Of a stretch of 64,000 nucleotides of DNA, positions 53,892 to 63,710 are shown piece after piece. The notes under the pieces were generated by a model that was not told the origin of the DNA, did no database searches, and saw only the letters and a program-made list of their open reading frames with translations. The first letter of the stretch is position 1; each line of letters opens with the position of its first letter. The position numbers and the translations under genes are program-made. This DNA comes from CAYGAG01 sp964347765 (GTDB lineage: Archaea; Thermoproteota; Bathyarchaeia; Bathyarchaeales; Bathycorpusculaceae): NCBI GenBank assembly GCA_964347765.1, contig CAYGAG010000002.1, positions 1-64,000 on the forward strand. The letters are read 5' to 3'.

Positions 53892-54077
53892 GTGGTTTCG
53901 CGGTCGAAACAGATTATTAGTTGCCCAAAGTGCGGCTTTAGCTTCGACATCGTGTATGGTAGAACCTTTGCCTGTTCAGGCTGTCCGTCTTCTGTTCACT
54001 GTGAATATGCCAAGTGTCCGAAGTGTGAGCATGAGTTTCCTCTTTCCGGGCATCGTAGAAGCTCACGCATCCCATAA
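53892..54077 (+). CDS. Small zinc-ribbon protein, hypothetical
   Basis: 61 residues starting with GTG. The cysteines come as CPKC, CSGC, C and CPKC (CPKCGFSFDIVYGRTFACSG then CEYAKCPKCEHEFPL). The arrangement is protein-like and neighbours other zinc proteins. A TATA box (CATATATAATAG) lies near 53797-53808. An ATG at 53831 starts MPKKKAFRVPPV in a different frame, so the true start may involve a frameshift or a longer leader; see findings. The rest of the 630-bp gap (53730-54359) shows no other credible gene. Confidence 0.55.
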   Translation: MVSRSKQIISCPKCGFSFDIVYGRTFACSGCPSSVHCEYAKCPKCEHEFPLSGHRRSSRIP

Positions 54078-54359
54078 CGTGAATCACACGATTCTTCCCT
54101 CCTAATTCCTTTGGTTCCTAAAAAACTTGCACGGTTGCGTTGGCGTTTGTTGTTCAAACTCGATAGGTCACATGGAACCTATTGCGAACATGCCTACAGA
54201 CTTATCTTGCGGATTTCCGTCAGTATCTCGCCGCAATTCTTCCGAACCGGTACGCAAACTTTTTGTAGGGTCTTTAACACATCAGTACAATAACATGTCG
54301 GCTGGAAGAGAACATCTGACACTTAAAAGCCAGATTGTCTGAGGCCCCAAGATTCTGAG

Positions 54360-55340
54360 TTGGAATCAGCAAGTCCCACAGTCACACTTTTTAATGCGAA
54401 TACTCATATTCCAAAACGACATGAAGTCCGATCGACATACCAGATGGTGAAAACATTGTCAGTTAGGCGCCCTAAACATTTAGTCTTCAGATGGAGTACA
54501 CGCAGAGGTCTGGTGGCAATAATACTGTTCCTGACAGTGACTACACTAGCCGAATATATCGTGGTCCTATATGCCACGAATCTTGGAGTTGAAGACAAGA
54601 CTTCGTTGGGCTGGAAACTCCCATTTCCAGGCAGTCAATTGACCATCACCCTTACAATTAGCCCCCTATTCCATCTGGTTCCAGCTGCTGTGGTGGTCGC
54701 ACTAACTTACAGTTGGACGTACCTAACAAATCATCTTGCTGTGAGGCGTCCCAAGACACGGAAGGAAAAGACCAGGTCTGAAGTAGACCGCAGCGGAAAA
54801 CGTAACTTCAAGAAGATCGAAAGGTTAACATCACGAATAAGATCTTTCTTCGGTGAAGTGAAGGCTCGGCTTCTCAAGATCAAAGGGATCGCTCATCTCC
54901 GGCAGAGGATACACTTTGCTCGAGCAACAATAATAAGCGCTCTGACTGTTCTGCTACTTTTCGGAACCTTGATTCTTGTAGTTTCTCTCTCAACGTATCC
55001 AAAATTGATCCACTGGACAGTGTCAGGCGCCTATCAGAGCAGTCCACCACTTGTGGAATTCGTAAAATCAGTAGGGAGCCTTGGAACCAATATTGTAGCG
55101 TTCTTGGCACCAATTAATTGGGTGTGCTCATCCATAAACACTGCTCTTCTGTCAATAGCCTCTGGATTTCGAGATTTCGTTGCAAGTTTAGGAGGCCTGA
55201 TACAGCCTTTGGCAGAGTTGGATAACGCTCAAAAATACTTGCTTTTTCAAAACGTTTCTGCTTGGGCTTCCGCTCTAGCGGTTCTTCTTTATGGAGCGTA
55301 TAGACGGCAAAGCTATAGATACGACAAGAAAAGGCGCTGA
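54360..55340 (+). CDS. Polytopic membrane protein with basic central loop, hypothetical
   Basis: 326 residues. Four or five hydrophobic helices (about 49-72, 95-118, 188-210, about 240-262 and 300-315) and a highly basic cytoplasmic loop (RRPKTRKEKTRSEVDRSG then KIERLTSRIRSFFGEVKA, about 126-170). The start is TTG with an ATG at 54444 as an alternative. No family was recognised. It converges with a small membrane protein gene on the other strand. Confidence 0.55.
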   Translation: MESASPTVTLFNANTHIPKRHEVRSTYQMVKTLSVRRPKHLVFRWSTRRGLVAIILFLTVTTLAEYIVVLYATNLGVEDKTSLGWKLPFPGSQLTITLTISPLFHLVPAAVVVALTYSWTYLTNHLAVRRPKTRKEKTRSEVDRSGKRNFKKIERLTSRIRSFFGEVKARLLKIKGIAHLRQRIHFARATIISALTVLLLFGTLILVVSLSTYPKLIHWTVSGAYQSSPPLVEFVKSVGSLGTNIVAFLAPINWVCSSINTALLSIASGFRDFVASLGGLIQPLAELDNAQKYLLFQNVSAWASALAVLLYGAYRRQSYRYDKKRR

Positions 55341-55360
55341 GTGATTCAGAAAGAATAGAC

Positions 55361-55696
55361 TTAGCTTGTCGATACCCTCGCTCTTGTTGCTGCATAAGCG
55401 GTGAAAAGCCAGCTAAGAACAAGATAGATAATCATGACTAGGTTCAGAAACAAGTTTCTCTCAAAGGAATAGTAAAGCGTAAAACCTGAGAAAACTGTAG
55501 TTATAAAGAAGAGAACGACGATAGTCCAAACAACCCAAATCCTCTTTTTGAGCAAACCATAAGCGGTTATGAGATTCAGGATGCCGATTACGCCAACGTG
55601 TATGAGGCGAGAGTCTACTATCGCTAAAACGACGAAACATATTACTCCAACTACCGCGTAAAATGTGAAGATTGCCAGCCTTCCAAGATTTTCCAT
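55361..55696 (-). CDS. Small four-helix membrane protein, hypothetical
   Basis: About 111 residues from ATG 55696 (a TTG at 55726 adds ten residues). Four hydrophobic helices alternate with short loops: LGRLAIFTFYAVVGVICFVV, HVGVIGILNLITAYGLLKK, WVVWTIVVLFFITTVF, NLVMIIYLVLSWLFTAYAA. The pattern resembles small DoxX-like or DUF2127-type proteins, but no specific match is claimed. It is isolated. The 250-bp region upstream (55727-55982) contains the agmatinase promoter, with TATA-like TGCTTAAAGG near 55913. Confidence 0.5.
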   Translation of the reverse strand: MENLGRLAIFTFYAVVGVICFVVLAIVDSRLIHVGVIGILNLITAYGLLKKRIWVVWTIVVLFFITTVFSGFTLYYSFERNLFLNLVMIIYLVLSWLFTAYAATRARVSTS

Positions 55697-55982
55697 CCTG
55701 AATATGGATGCGAATGCCAAAGTCAAACCGCCTTTTGACCTAAATGCATTGAATCCAACGTTAATAAGCTTAATGTTCAGAGATTGTCCTGCAAGTCGAT
55801 CCTGCGTGCTTGTTCAAGAAGAATGATTAGCCATAAATGATGTGAAAAGAAACTATAGGTCGACAGCTTAGACATCTTATGATCACAGGATTGGATCACA
55901 TGCTCCCATGATGCTTAAAGGTACATGGAAAAGCTTAGAACTGATTAGCAGAATAGCAGACTAAGATAGGAAGAGAAGACAA

Positions 55983-56873
55983 ATGGGATATCATGACCTC
56001 TTTGTGTCGCAGTCGAACGTGTTTGGCGGTGTTCAGAAATCTTTTGAAGAGGCAGATAGGATAGTTCTAGGCGTTCCTTTCGACGCCACAAGTACGTACC
56101 GACCGGGAGCGAGATTCGGACCCAGTGCTATCCGCGAAGCATCCGTGAATATCGAAGGCTACAGCTTCCGCACTGGCTTGGACATAAAAGATTTGAGTCT
56201 ACATGATCTAGGCGACTTAGAGGTCTCTTCAAACACAAAGGAGACTCTCAATAAGCTAAGGCTGGTCATCCAAGATATCTTAGGAGCGGAAAAAACGCCA
56301 ATGACCATAGGAGGAGAACACACCGTTACCTTAGGCGTTCTAGGAGGTTTAGAAGAAAAAGCCCTTGATACAGCAATAGTCAGTTTTGATGCACATCTTG
56401 ATTTGCGAGACGAGTTTTTAGGACTTGATGTTTCTCACACAACCTTCATGCGCAGGATAAATGAAGACATAAAGCCTGCAAAAATAGTTGAGGTAGGCAC
56501 CCGAGCAGTCTGCAGAGAAGAACTAGACTATGCGAAAGAGGCAGGGATAGAGTTTCTAACGACCTATCAGGTCAAGAACGAAGGATCAGAACAGATTGCA
56601 GCGTACATGAAAAAGATGTTGACAGACTATGATAGCGTTTACTTATCTGTTGACATGGATGTCCTTGACCCTGCTTATGCACCAGCAGTGCAAAATCCGG
56701 AGCCCGAAGGTCTTGAGACACAGGTGTTGATGGATATCATACATTATCTATGCGACAGACGTGTCATAGGTTTTGATATTGTGGAAGTTGCGCCGAGATT
56801 TGACAATGGAATTTCTGTAATTCAAGCAGCAAAGATTGCGTTTGAAATTCTGTGCAGTTTGGAAGAAGACTGA
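55983..56873 (+). CDS. speB: Agmatinase / ureohydrolase
   Basis: 296-residue arginase-fold enzyme. It has PFDATSTYRPGARFGPSAIRE, GGEHTVTLG (first metal His), SFDAHLDLRDEF (DxHxD), SVDMDVLDPAYAP (DxD) and FDIVEVAPRFD. All binuclear manganese ligands are present. The family includes agmatinase (agmatine to putrescine and urea) and related guanidine ureohydrolases; in archaea it feeds polyamine or hypusine synthesis. It is followed by a methyltransferase gene 14 bp later. Confidence 0.9.
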   Translation: MGYHDLFVSQSNVFGGVQKSFEEADRIVLGVPFDATSTYRPGARFGPSAIREASVNIEGYSFRTGLDIKDLSLHDLGDLEVSSNTKETLNKLRLVIQDILGAEKTPMTIGGEHTVTLGVLGGLEEKALDTAIVSFDAHLDLRDEFLGLDVSHTTFMRRINEDIKPAKIVEVGTRAVCREELDYAKEAGIEFLTTYQVKNEGSEQIAAYMKKMLTDYDSVYLSVDMDVLDPAYAPAVQNPEPEGLETQVLMDIIHYLCDRRVIGFDIVEVAPRFDNGISVIQAAKIAFEILCSLEED

Positions 56874-56887
56874 GAGGGAGAGTCAAG

Positions 56888-57691
56888 ATGAAAACTGCAG
56901 AAGCATACTACGATAAGACGGCAAAGAGCTACGACGAAAACTTTGATATGTTATATTTCAGAATCTTCGATGTGATTTCCTGGAAATACATTGAACCGTA
57001 TATGCCAGAGGAACCAGACGCCCTTGTTCTAGATGCTGGCGGGGGTACGGGTCGCTGGGCAATACGAATGGCAAAGAAAGGCTGTAAAGTCGTTCTAATG
57101 GATATCTCGGAAAAGATGCTGGAATTTGCCACCAAGAAAGTGAAGATAGAGGGGCTTGACAATATTACTATATTGAAGGGAGATATGACAGAAACGGGTT
57201 ATGTAGACGAAAGTTTCGACATGATCCTTTGTGAACATGCGCTCTTTCTGTTCAGCGATCCAGACATCGTTATAAATGAACTGAAACGAGTTCTGAAGAA
57301 GGACAAACGGTTGATAATCTCAGCCCACAATCGCTATGTCCAATCAATAGCTTCACTTCCGCAGAAACCGACTCCAGTCAAGATGAAGAAAGCGCTTGAC
57401 ATCCTACTTGAAAAGAAACATGGTGCTTTGAACCGACAAAGAAATGTCAAGATATATACATTGACCCCAGGCGAATTTCGAGACATGTTAGAGAGAAATG
57501 GGTTCCATATCGAAAAAATCATTGGGAAAGGCGTCACTATGCCCCTGCGAATCTCCAAGGATTTATTCGTGAAGAAGCAGTACTCGAAAGACCTGTTTGA
57601 GAAAATACTTCAATTCGAGCTTGCTATGTGTGAGAAAGAGGACGCAACGGCCTTGGCAGGACATATGCAGGCAGTAGCGCGCAAGATCTAG
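56888..57691 (+). CDS. Class I SAM-dependent methyltransferase
   Basis: 267 residues from ATG 56888; a farther upstream frame opening at 56852 overlaps speB and is less likely. The region AYYDKTAKSYDENFDMLYF resembles the start of UbiE-type methyltransferases. Motif I is LDAGGGTGRWAIRMAKKG (about 46-63), with MDISEKMLEFATKK next, then CEHALFLFSDP (motif IV), and LEKKHGALNRQRN plus later DMLERNGF. It probably acts on a small molecule or lipid; the gene pair with speB suggests no firm substrate. Confidence 0.85.
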   Translation: MKTAEAYYDKTAKSYDENFDMLYFRIFDVISWKYIEPYMPEEPDALVLDAGGGTGRWAIRMAKKGCKVVLMDISEKMLEFATKKVKIEGLDNITILKGDMTETGYVDESFDMILCEHALFLFSDPDIVINELKRVLKKDKRLIISAHNRYVQSIASLPQKPTPVKMKKALDILLEKKHGALNRQRNVKIYTLTPGEFRDMLERNGFHIEKIIGKGVTMPLRISKDLFVKKQYSKDLFEKILQFELAMCEKEDATALAGHMQAVARKI

Positions 57692-57732
57692 TCATTTCAT
57701 ACAGCTATGGAAAGAGGATGACGAAAGAAACG

Positions 57733-59115
57733 CTACTTTGACACTTGATCTTTCGAAAGTTTAGCCATGAAGAAGCCGTTGCAAAGATGAAGGTGCGGAT
57801 AGAGCCTTCGGCACTCTTTCAGACCCCTCAAGCCTGGCAGACCTATTTTCGGCTCTATCTCAGCTAAAGTGAACTCGGGATGCCATTTCAAGAATCTTTG
57901 AATAAGCATTTCGTTTTCCTCAACTGTTATGCTGCATGTCGAGTAATACAGAATGCCATTTGGTTTCACGTGTTCCGCACAATTGCCTAGCATCTCCCAT
58001 TGAAGCTTGGCCATTCTGTCGATGGAGCGCCCATGAAGCCTCCATTTGGCCGATGGAAGCCTACCAAAGACCCCCGTGCTAGTGCATGGCGGGTCCAAGA
58101 CTACGACATCTGCTTCAGCCTTCAAAGGCAAGGAATTGTATCCATCAACGATTATTGGCGTCGCGATGTTCACACCCATCCGAGCTACCTCGTTCTTCCA
58201 TAAACCCATCCTTCGCTTCGAATGATCGATCGAATAAACTGCTCCATGATTCTGCATGAGTTGAGCAAGATATGTGGTCTTTGCACCAGGAGCAGCGCAA
58301 ACATCAAGGACGGTCATGCCAGGCTTTGGATCAGCGGCCTCAACTGCAAAACAGCTGGCCTTATCTTGGATATAGAAGAAACCACTTCTGAAGCTCTGGG
58401 TCCTGGTTAAGGGCCTCTTTGCTCTACCAACAATATACGTGTGTCTTAACTGCTCAACACGTAGAACTTCTAATCCTTCTTTGGTAAGCGTCTCCAAGAT
58501 TTCGGCTTCATCTGCCCTAAGGGTGTTAAGCCTTATGTACGTAGGTGGCGCATGAGAATTAGACTCAAGCATGGAAAGAGTTTCGATTCTGCCAAACAGC
58601 TTGAAGCAGTATTTGACAAACCATGTTGGATGAAAGGTCAAGAGTCCTATTTTTTCTTCGTCACTTGTATCAATGAGGACAGAAGACGGTTTCTGGGTCA
58701 GTAATAAGCCTAGCACATGCTCGATCTTACGGATTGTTCTCCATCCCAGTATAGAACGAGCGTATCTGGCTGCGTTCTCAGCTCCCGTGACGTCTATCTT
58801 GGACCAGTTCCTGGCGATTCTTGTATGATAGACATAGAGCCTCAAGAAAGCTTGAACACCTAGGCTAAACTCTTTTATTGCCTTGGGTCTTAGAGCACAA
58901 TTAACGAATTTGTCTATGAAGTTCTGTCTTCTTACCGTCTCAACTACGAGTCTGTGGGCAAGTCGGATAGCGTTTGAATCTCTGATGTTCAATTGCCTTA
59001 TGGTTCTGCCGAGGGCTAGTCGTTCACTAAGCCTTCGCATCTGCATCCAACTCAGGCTTTCAATAGAAAGCATCCAAGCTTCTTCAAGCATTTGTATCCT
59101 CGCTCGCTTGATCAT
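57733..59115 (-). CDS. NSUN/RsmB-type RNA (cytosine-5) methyltransferase
   Basis: About 460 residues from ATG 59115 (TTG 59139 would add eight). The N-terminal part resembles the NusB-like RNA-binding domain (helical, DSNAIRLAHRLVVETVRRQNF, FSLGVQAFLRLYVYHTR). The methyltransferase has DVCAAPGAKTTYLAQLM, AVYSIDHSKRRMG, VVLDPPCTSTGVFGRLP (motif IV, with the catalytic region) and YYSTCSITVEENE (motif VI with the nucleophilic Cys). It is expected to make 5-methylcytosine in rRNA or tRNA. Transcribed divergently from thrS across a 255-bp gap. Confidence 0.9.
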   Translation of the reverse strand: MIKRARIQMLEEAWMLSIESLSWMQMRRLSERLALGRTIRQLNIRDSNAIRLAHRLVVETVRRQNFIDKFVNCALRPKAIKEFSLGVQAFLRLYVYHTRIARNWSKIDVTGAENAARYARSILGWRTIRKIEHVLGLLLTQKPSSVLIDTSDEEKIGLLTFHPTWFVKYCFKLFGRIETLSMLESNSHAPPTYIRLNTLRADEAEILETLTKEGLEVLRVEQLRHTYIVGRAKRPLTRTQSFRSGFFYIQDKASCFAVEAADPKPGMTVLDVCAAPGAKTTYLAQLMQNHGAVYSIDHSKRRMGLWKNEVARMGVNIATPIIVDGYNSLPLKAEADVVVLDPPCTSTGVFGRLPSAKWRLHGRSIDRMAKLQWEMLGNCAEHVKPNGILYYSTCSITVEENEMLIQRFLKWHPEFTLAEIEPKIGLPGLRGLKECRRLYPHLHLCNGFFMAKLSKDQVSK

Positions 59116-59393
59116 ATCATGAAGAAGATTAATAAACAAAATAGAAGGTTAAGGCGACTCTTATCTTCAGACCTGACTTTTTGTCTGAAAACCATCTTTC
59201 GGAACAAGGGATATATATGACAATGCAGACACTAAGACGTTGGGAATCGAAATGGGGTATTTAGAAACACAGTTCTAGGCGACTTCTGAAAGGACGAAAG
59301 ACTGCTAAGACCCCCACAAATAGACCGGAGAACTCAAATCCTTTAGAAGAGAGAAAGCTGTCCAGCGATGATCATAGAACTCTTGGTCAACAT

Positions 59394-60578
59394 TTGGATC
59401 TGTTTTCCATAAACGAGGATGTAGGTATAGGCCTGGTGCTTTGGCATCCAAAAGGGATGGTTGTCCGCAGAACCATTAGGAACTTCTGGGAAGAAGAACA
59501 CTTGAAGAATGGATATCGACTGGTTTGTACCCCACATATAGCTCAAAGCAAGCTTTGGGAAATCTCAGGACACCTTGAATATTACAGACAGAACATGTAT
59601 GCTTTTGAGAAAGACAATGAATCCTACGTCGTGAAACCCATGAACTGCCCCTTCCACATCAAGATATTCAAGTCAAAACCGCGAAGCTACAGAGAATTGC
59701 CCATCAGATATGCGGAATGGGGAACAACGTACAGATATGAGCGTTCAGGCACTCTACATGGACTGATGAGAGTAAGAGGATTCACAATAGACGACGCCCA
59801 CATCTTCTGCACTCCTGACCAAACTGAAGAAGAAATAAGAAGAACTCTAGGTCTCACAGAGCACATACTGGAGAGGTTCGGTTTCCAAGAACACCGAGTA
59901 TACCTTTCAACTAGAAACCATAGACGACAAAGCAGGTTTATGGGATCTGACCAAGAATGGACAGTGGCTGAGGCCGCACTGGCTGAGGCTTTAGAGACTA
60001 AAGAAATCTCATACCGGAAAAATCCAGGAGAGGCCGTGTTCTACGGACCCAAAATTGACATCAATGTGGTAGATGCAACAGGCAGAGAATGGCAATGCTC
60101 CACCATCCAATTCGACTTCAATCTGCCGAAGCGCTTCAACATCACCTACATTGAATCGGATGGCAAGTCTCACAGAGTCGTCATGATCCACAGAGCTATT
60201 CTGGGAGCCATAGAAAGGTTCTTTGCGATATTGCTGGAAAGCTGTGAGGGAAATCTTCCTCTATGGCTTGCGCCTGTACAGGCGAGAGTGCTACCCATCA
60301 GCCACAAACATGTAGAGTATGCTGAATATATTTCTAGGAGAATGTCATCCAGTGGAATAAGGGTTGAAATCGACGGAAGCGACTCCACAATCAACTACAA
60401 AATCAGACGCGCCGAAATTCTGAAGATACCGTATATGGTCATTATCGGAAGGCGTGAGCTGAGACTCAGGAAAATAGCAGTCAGAAAACATGGAGAAGGA
60501 GACCTAGGCCTCTTGACAGTTAAGGAATTTATCAAGAGAATCGAAGAGGAGTCAGACGTACAGGCTCAAATCACATGA
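59394..60578 (+). CDS. thrS: Threonyl-tRNA synthetase catalytic core (bacterial-type, no editing domain)
   Basis: 394 residues from TTG 59394. The class II core has PMNCPFHIKIF, RSGTLHGLMRVRGFTIDDAH (motif 2), FYGPKIDINV, STIQFDFNLP and VMIHRAILGAIERF (motif 3). The zinc ligands Cys, His and His are all present. The anticodon-binding domain follows (PLWLAPVQARVLPI, ISRRMSSSGIRVEIDGSD). TGS and editing domains are absent, as in crenarchaeal ThrRS-cat. In the same frame the sequence continues upstream with the conserved SDDHRTLGQHLDLF, but the next in-frame stop is at 59262 and no ATG/GTG/TTG lies between it and 59394. The true start is therefore uncertain. Confidence 0.85.
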   Translation: MDLFSINEDVGIGLVLWHPKGMVVRRTIRNFWEEEHLKNGYRLVCTPHIAQSKLWEISGHLEYYRQNMYAFEKDNESYVVKPMNCPFHIKIFKSKPRSYRELPIRYAEWGTTYRYERSGTLHGLMRVRGFTIDDAHIFCTPDQTEEEIRRTLGLTEHILERFGFQEHRVYLSTRNHRRQSRFMGSDQEWTVAEAALAEALETKEISYRKNPGEAVFYGPKIDINVVDATGREWQCSTIQFDFNLPKRFNITYIESDGKSHRVVMIHRAILGAIERFFAILLESCEGNLPLWLAPVQARVLPISHKHVEYAEYISRRMSSSGIRVEIDGSDSTINYKIRRAEILKIPYMVIIGRRELRLRKIAVRKHGEGDLGLLTVKEFIKRIEEESDVQAQIT

Positions 60579-61037
60579 TGATCTTAGAAGCAAACATGGT
60601 CCTGTTTTGCGTTGGATGAGGAACTGAAAGAAAGGGACGTTCATACCGCAATAAAACAAGGATCCGGTTTGCGTTCAAATGCTTTCGGCTTGAGACTGCA
60701 TGTTCTCATCAGAAGGACCATACGGCAACTTGCCAGGGTAAATTTCAAACCCTGCTTGGAAGATAAATAACATAGAATGACATAGGGATTTAGAGAGAAA
60801 CAAGTAGCCCGTACAATTGATCTGGACACTAATTGACCATTGGTTCCTGATCCATTTTCACTTTCTCTCTTGACCAAAGGATCCTTTCTTCGCAAAAAAA
60901 CTCATGGAAAAATCATGCGAAAGGGGAAGCTTTATTGGTCTCTTTCATTTGGGGAAATCAGATTACTATCTGCATGTAGCTTCACCAAAGTTTTTAGTCT
61001 ATCCTGTTCATAGAGTAAGTCGGGTTAAGAAGCGAAA
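60579..61037. other. Intergenic region upstream of polB
   Basis: 459 bp with no convincing coding frame. It holds the 12-bp palindrome AAAGGATCCTTT (60876-60887), a TATA-like GTTTTTAGTC about 45 bp before polB, and AT-rich stretches. No known RNA gene was recognised. Confidence 0.4.
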
Positions 61038-63710
61038 ATGGAGCAAAAGCATCTGACCGAATTTTCTCATGGGCTTAAAGACAGTTTGAAAGCTGAAACT
61101 CCCTCTGCCAAGAAACTCTCGCTTGAAAAAGCGGAAGGACGCTCTTTTCCACCAGTAGCTCCAGAGGAACTGCCCTCGTCTTATTTTGTTTCAGCTACAT
61201 ATGACGGAAAAAGTAGAAAGGCAGTTATCAAGCTGTATGAACCAGATTCAGGTCAGATTCACTTCTGGTATGACAACACGGGCCACAAACCATACTGCCT
61301 GACTAATCTTTCACCATACGAGCTTGAAAAGATTAACCGTTTGATCAAACATCCTGGCTTCATACGCTTCGAATTAACGGAGAAATTTGATCCACTCCTA
61401 GATAGGAATGTAAAAGTGACAAAGGTCCTAGCGACAGATCCACTGGCGATTGGCGGTCGTCCAAGAGGCTGCATAAGGGACATAATTCCAGAAGAATATC
61501 CAAAGACATCTGAGATCCCAATCGCAGCAGAAGAGATCAAAGTTTGGGAATCTAGGATAAAATATTATGAGTCATATATATACGATAGGAAACTATGGCC
61601 AGGGATGATCTATGAAGTCAAGAAAGGCAATGTAATCCCAAAATCTATCAAAGAAACTCAAGAGACCGCTAAACGGATAAAGGAAATCTTCAAAGATTCA
61701 ACACAAGAAGAACAAGAGCATATCGAACGATGGGCAAGGCTGCTAGAATATCCCGCACCAACATTCCACCGTGCAGCATTAGATATAGAGGTTTACTCAC
61801 CTATTCCTACAAGAATGCCCGACTCCCGAGAAGCCGCTTACCCAGTAGTCTGCGCTTCATTCTACGACTCCGATGGACAGAAGAGGGTTTTGCTTCTAAA
61901 GAGACAGAGTGTTCGACAAGGAACAGATCATCTTCAACATGATGTTCGTGTTGAATACTTTGATTCTGAGGACAAGCTTATAAGGAGGATTTTCAATGCA
62001 TTGTGGAAATACCCTTTCATCATCACATTCAATGGTGATGATTTTGACCTACGCTATTTGGCCAACAGAGCCCGAAAATTCGGAATCGGAAACAACGAGA
62101 TTCCCATAGATGTTGGTAGACGTGTCTGCCTGCTAAAATATGGTATACATATTGATCTTTACAAGTTCTTTTTCAACCGCTCCATCCAAATCTATGCCTT
62201 CAGCAATCGTTACAGAGATGTGACTCTTGATGATATTGGCCAAGCTCTGATTGGAATTGAAAAAGTCAAGCTGGAGAAGACCATAGGAGAACTGACGTAC
62301 ACGGAGCTTGCCCAATATTGCCTTCGAGATTCTGAGATCACCTTGAAACTGACAAGCTTTGAGGACGATCTTGTGATGAAACTAGTTCTGGTGTTAGCTA
62401 GAATCAGTAGTATGCCCATGGAAGACGTAAGCCGTCAGGGAGTATCACGATGGATAAGAAACTTCATGCACCGAGAACATCGCAGAAAGGGCATGCTTAT
62501 CCCAAATGCCGAAGACATCTTGGCCATGAAAGGCAAGACAGCCACCAAAGCCATAATCAAAGGCAAGAAATACAAAGGGGCCGTTGTAGTAGAGCCAACC
62601 CCTGGTGTCCATTTCAATGTGGCAGTCATGGACTTTCCAAGTCTATACCCATCTATAATGAAAGTGTGGAATCTAGGCTACCAGTCAATTCGCTGTTCGC
62701 ATCCAGAATGCCGTAGTAACGCTGTTCCAGATACACCCCACTGGGTATGCAGAAAGACACGTGCACTAGAAAGCCTTCTCGTAGGCTCCCTCCGTGACTT
62801 GAGGGTACACTGGTACAAGCCAAGATCCAGAGATAAGACTCTTCCAGAAGGATTAAGAGACTGGTACAATGTGATCCAAGGTGCAGTAAAGGTAATATTG
62901 AACGCCAGCTATGGCGTCTTCGGTGCAGAGTCCTTCGACCTTTACTGCCCACCAGTGGCAGAAGCCACAGCAGCCATAGGAAGACATTCTATAAATCGAA
63001 TAATCGACGAGGCGAAGAACCTTAACATTCAAGTATTATACGGTGATACGGACAGTGTCTTCCTAAAGAATCCTGCAAAAGAACAGATCGAATCACTAGC
63101 ACAGTGGACTGAAAAAAAACTGAGAATGAGCTTGGATGTGGAGAAGGTCTACCGATATGCGGTTTTTAGTCAAAGAAAGAAGAACTATCTAGGAGTGCAA
63201 GAAGATGGAAGCATTGACGTCAAAGGACTAACAGGGAAAAAAAGACATATTCCACCTTTCATAAAAAGGGGCTTCAACAAGATGAAAGAGCGGCTAACAC
63301 AGGTCAGGACGCCCGGAGACTTTGAGGAGGCAAAGAAAGACATATGCGGAATAGTCTATGAACATTACGTCCAATTGAGAAAGCGAGAATGGAAAAATCT
63401 GAGTGAACTAGCTTTCAATGTAGTATTAGGACAATCCCCCGAACATTATGTCAAAACTACTCCTCAACATGTTAAAGCCGCAAAGATGCTTCAGAAAAGA
63501 GGGATCGAACTGAAGGCTGGGGACCTCATAAGCTTCGTCAAAGTTGCGAAAGAACCACACGTCAAGCCTGTCCAGCTGGCCGCGAAATACGAAATCGATG
63601 TTGATAAATACGTAGGTTACCTACACTCAACCTTCAGCCAGGTGCTAGATGCATTGGGTCTAGATTTTGAGGAAATAATAGGATTAACAAAACTGGAAAG
63701 ATTCATGTAG
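61038..63710 (+). CDS. polB: Family B DNA polymerase
   Basis: 890 residues. The 3'-5' exonuclease has Exo I ALDIEVYSPIP (about 246), Exo II FNGDDFDLRYL (about 331) and Exo III YCLRDSEITLK (about 427). The polymerase has motif A DFPSLYPSIM (about 532), motif B KVILNASYGVFG (about 617) and motif C YGDTDSVFLK (about 668), all catalytic Asp and Lys intact. KKNYLGVQEDG and the C-terminal thumb follow. It is a replicative or repair polymerase of archaea. The ATG follows a GGGTTAAGAAGCG leader. The gene is transcribed alone. Confidence 0.96.
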   Translation: MEQKHLTEFSHGLKDSLKAETPSAKKLSLEKAEGRSFPPVAPEELPSSYFVSATYDGKSRKAVIKLYEPDSGQIHFWYDNTGHKPYCLTNLSPYELEKINRLIKHPGFIRFELTEKFDPLLDRNVKVTKVLATDPLAIGGRPRGCIRDIIPEEYPKTSEIPIAAEEIKVWESRIKYYESYIYDRKLWPGMIYEVKKGNVIPKSIKETQETAKRIKEIFKDSTQEEQEHIERWARLLEYPAPTFHRAALDIEVYSPIPTRMPDSREAAYPVVCASFYDSDGQKRVLLLKRQSVRQGTDHLQHDVRVEYFDSEDKLIRRIFNALWKYPFIITFNGDDFDLRYLANRARKFGIGNNEIPIDVGRRVCLLKYGIHIDLYKFFFNRSIQIYAFSNRYRDVTLDDIGQALIGIEKVKLEKTIGELTYTELAQYCLRDSEITLKLTSFEDDLVMKLVLVLARISSMPMEDVSRQGVSRWIRNFMHREHRRKGMLIPNAEDILAMKGKTATKAIIKGKKYKGAVVVEPTPGVHFNVAVMDFPSLYPSIMKVWNLGYQSIRCSHPECRSNAVPDTPHWVCRKTRALESLLVGSLRDLRVHWYKPRSRDKTLPEGLRDWYNVIQGAVKVILNASYGVFGAESFDLYCPPVAEATAAIGRHSINRIIDEAKNLNIQVLYGDTDSVFLKNPAKEQIESLAQWTEKKLRMSLDVEKVYRYAVFSQRKKNYLGVQEDGSIDVKGLTGKKRHIPPFIKRGFNKMKERLTQVRTPGDFEEAKKDICGIVYEHYVQLRKREWKNLSELAFNVVLGQSPEHYVKTTPQHVKAAKMLQKRGIELKAGDLISFVKVAKEPHVKPVQLAAKYEIDVDKYVGYLHSTFSQVLDALGLDFEEIIGLTKLERFM

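Noticed and set aside
54111..54342. Two short overlapping plus-strand frames after the zinc-ribbon gene
   Set aside because: Overlap each other in different frames, no ribosome site and no conserved motif.
60876..60887. 12-bp palindrome AAAGGATCCTTT
   Set aside because: Short, single copy, and contains the common GGATCC core; not clearly beyond chance.
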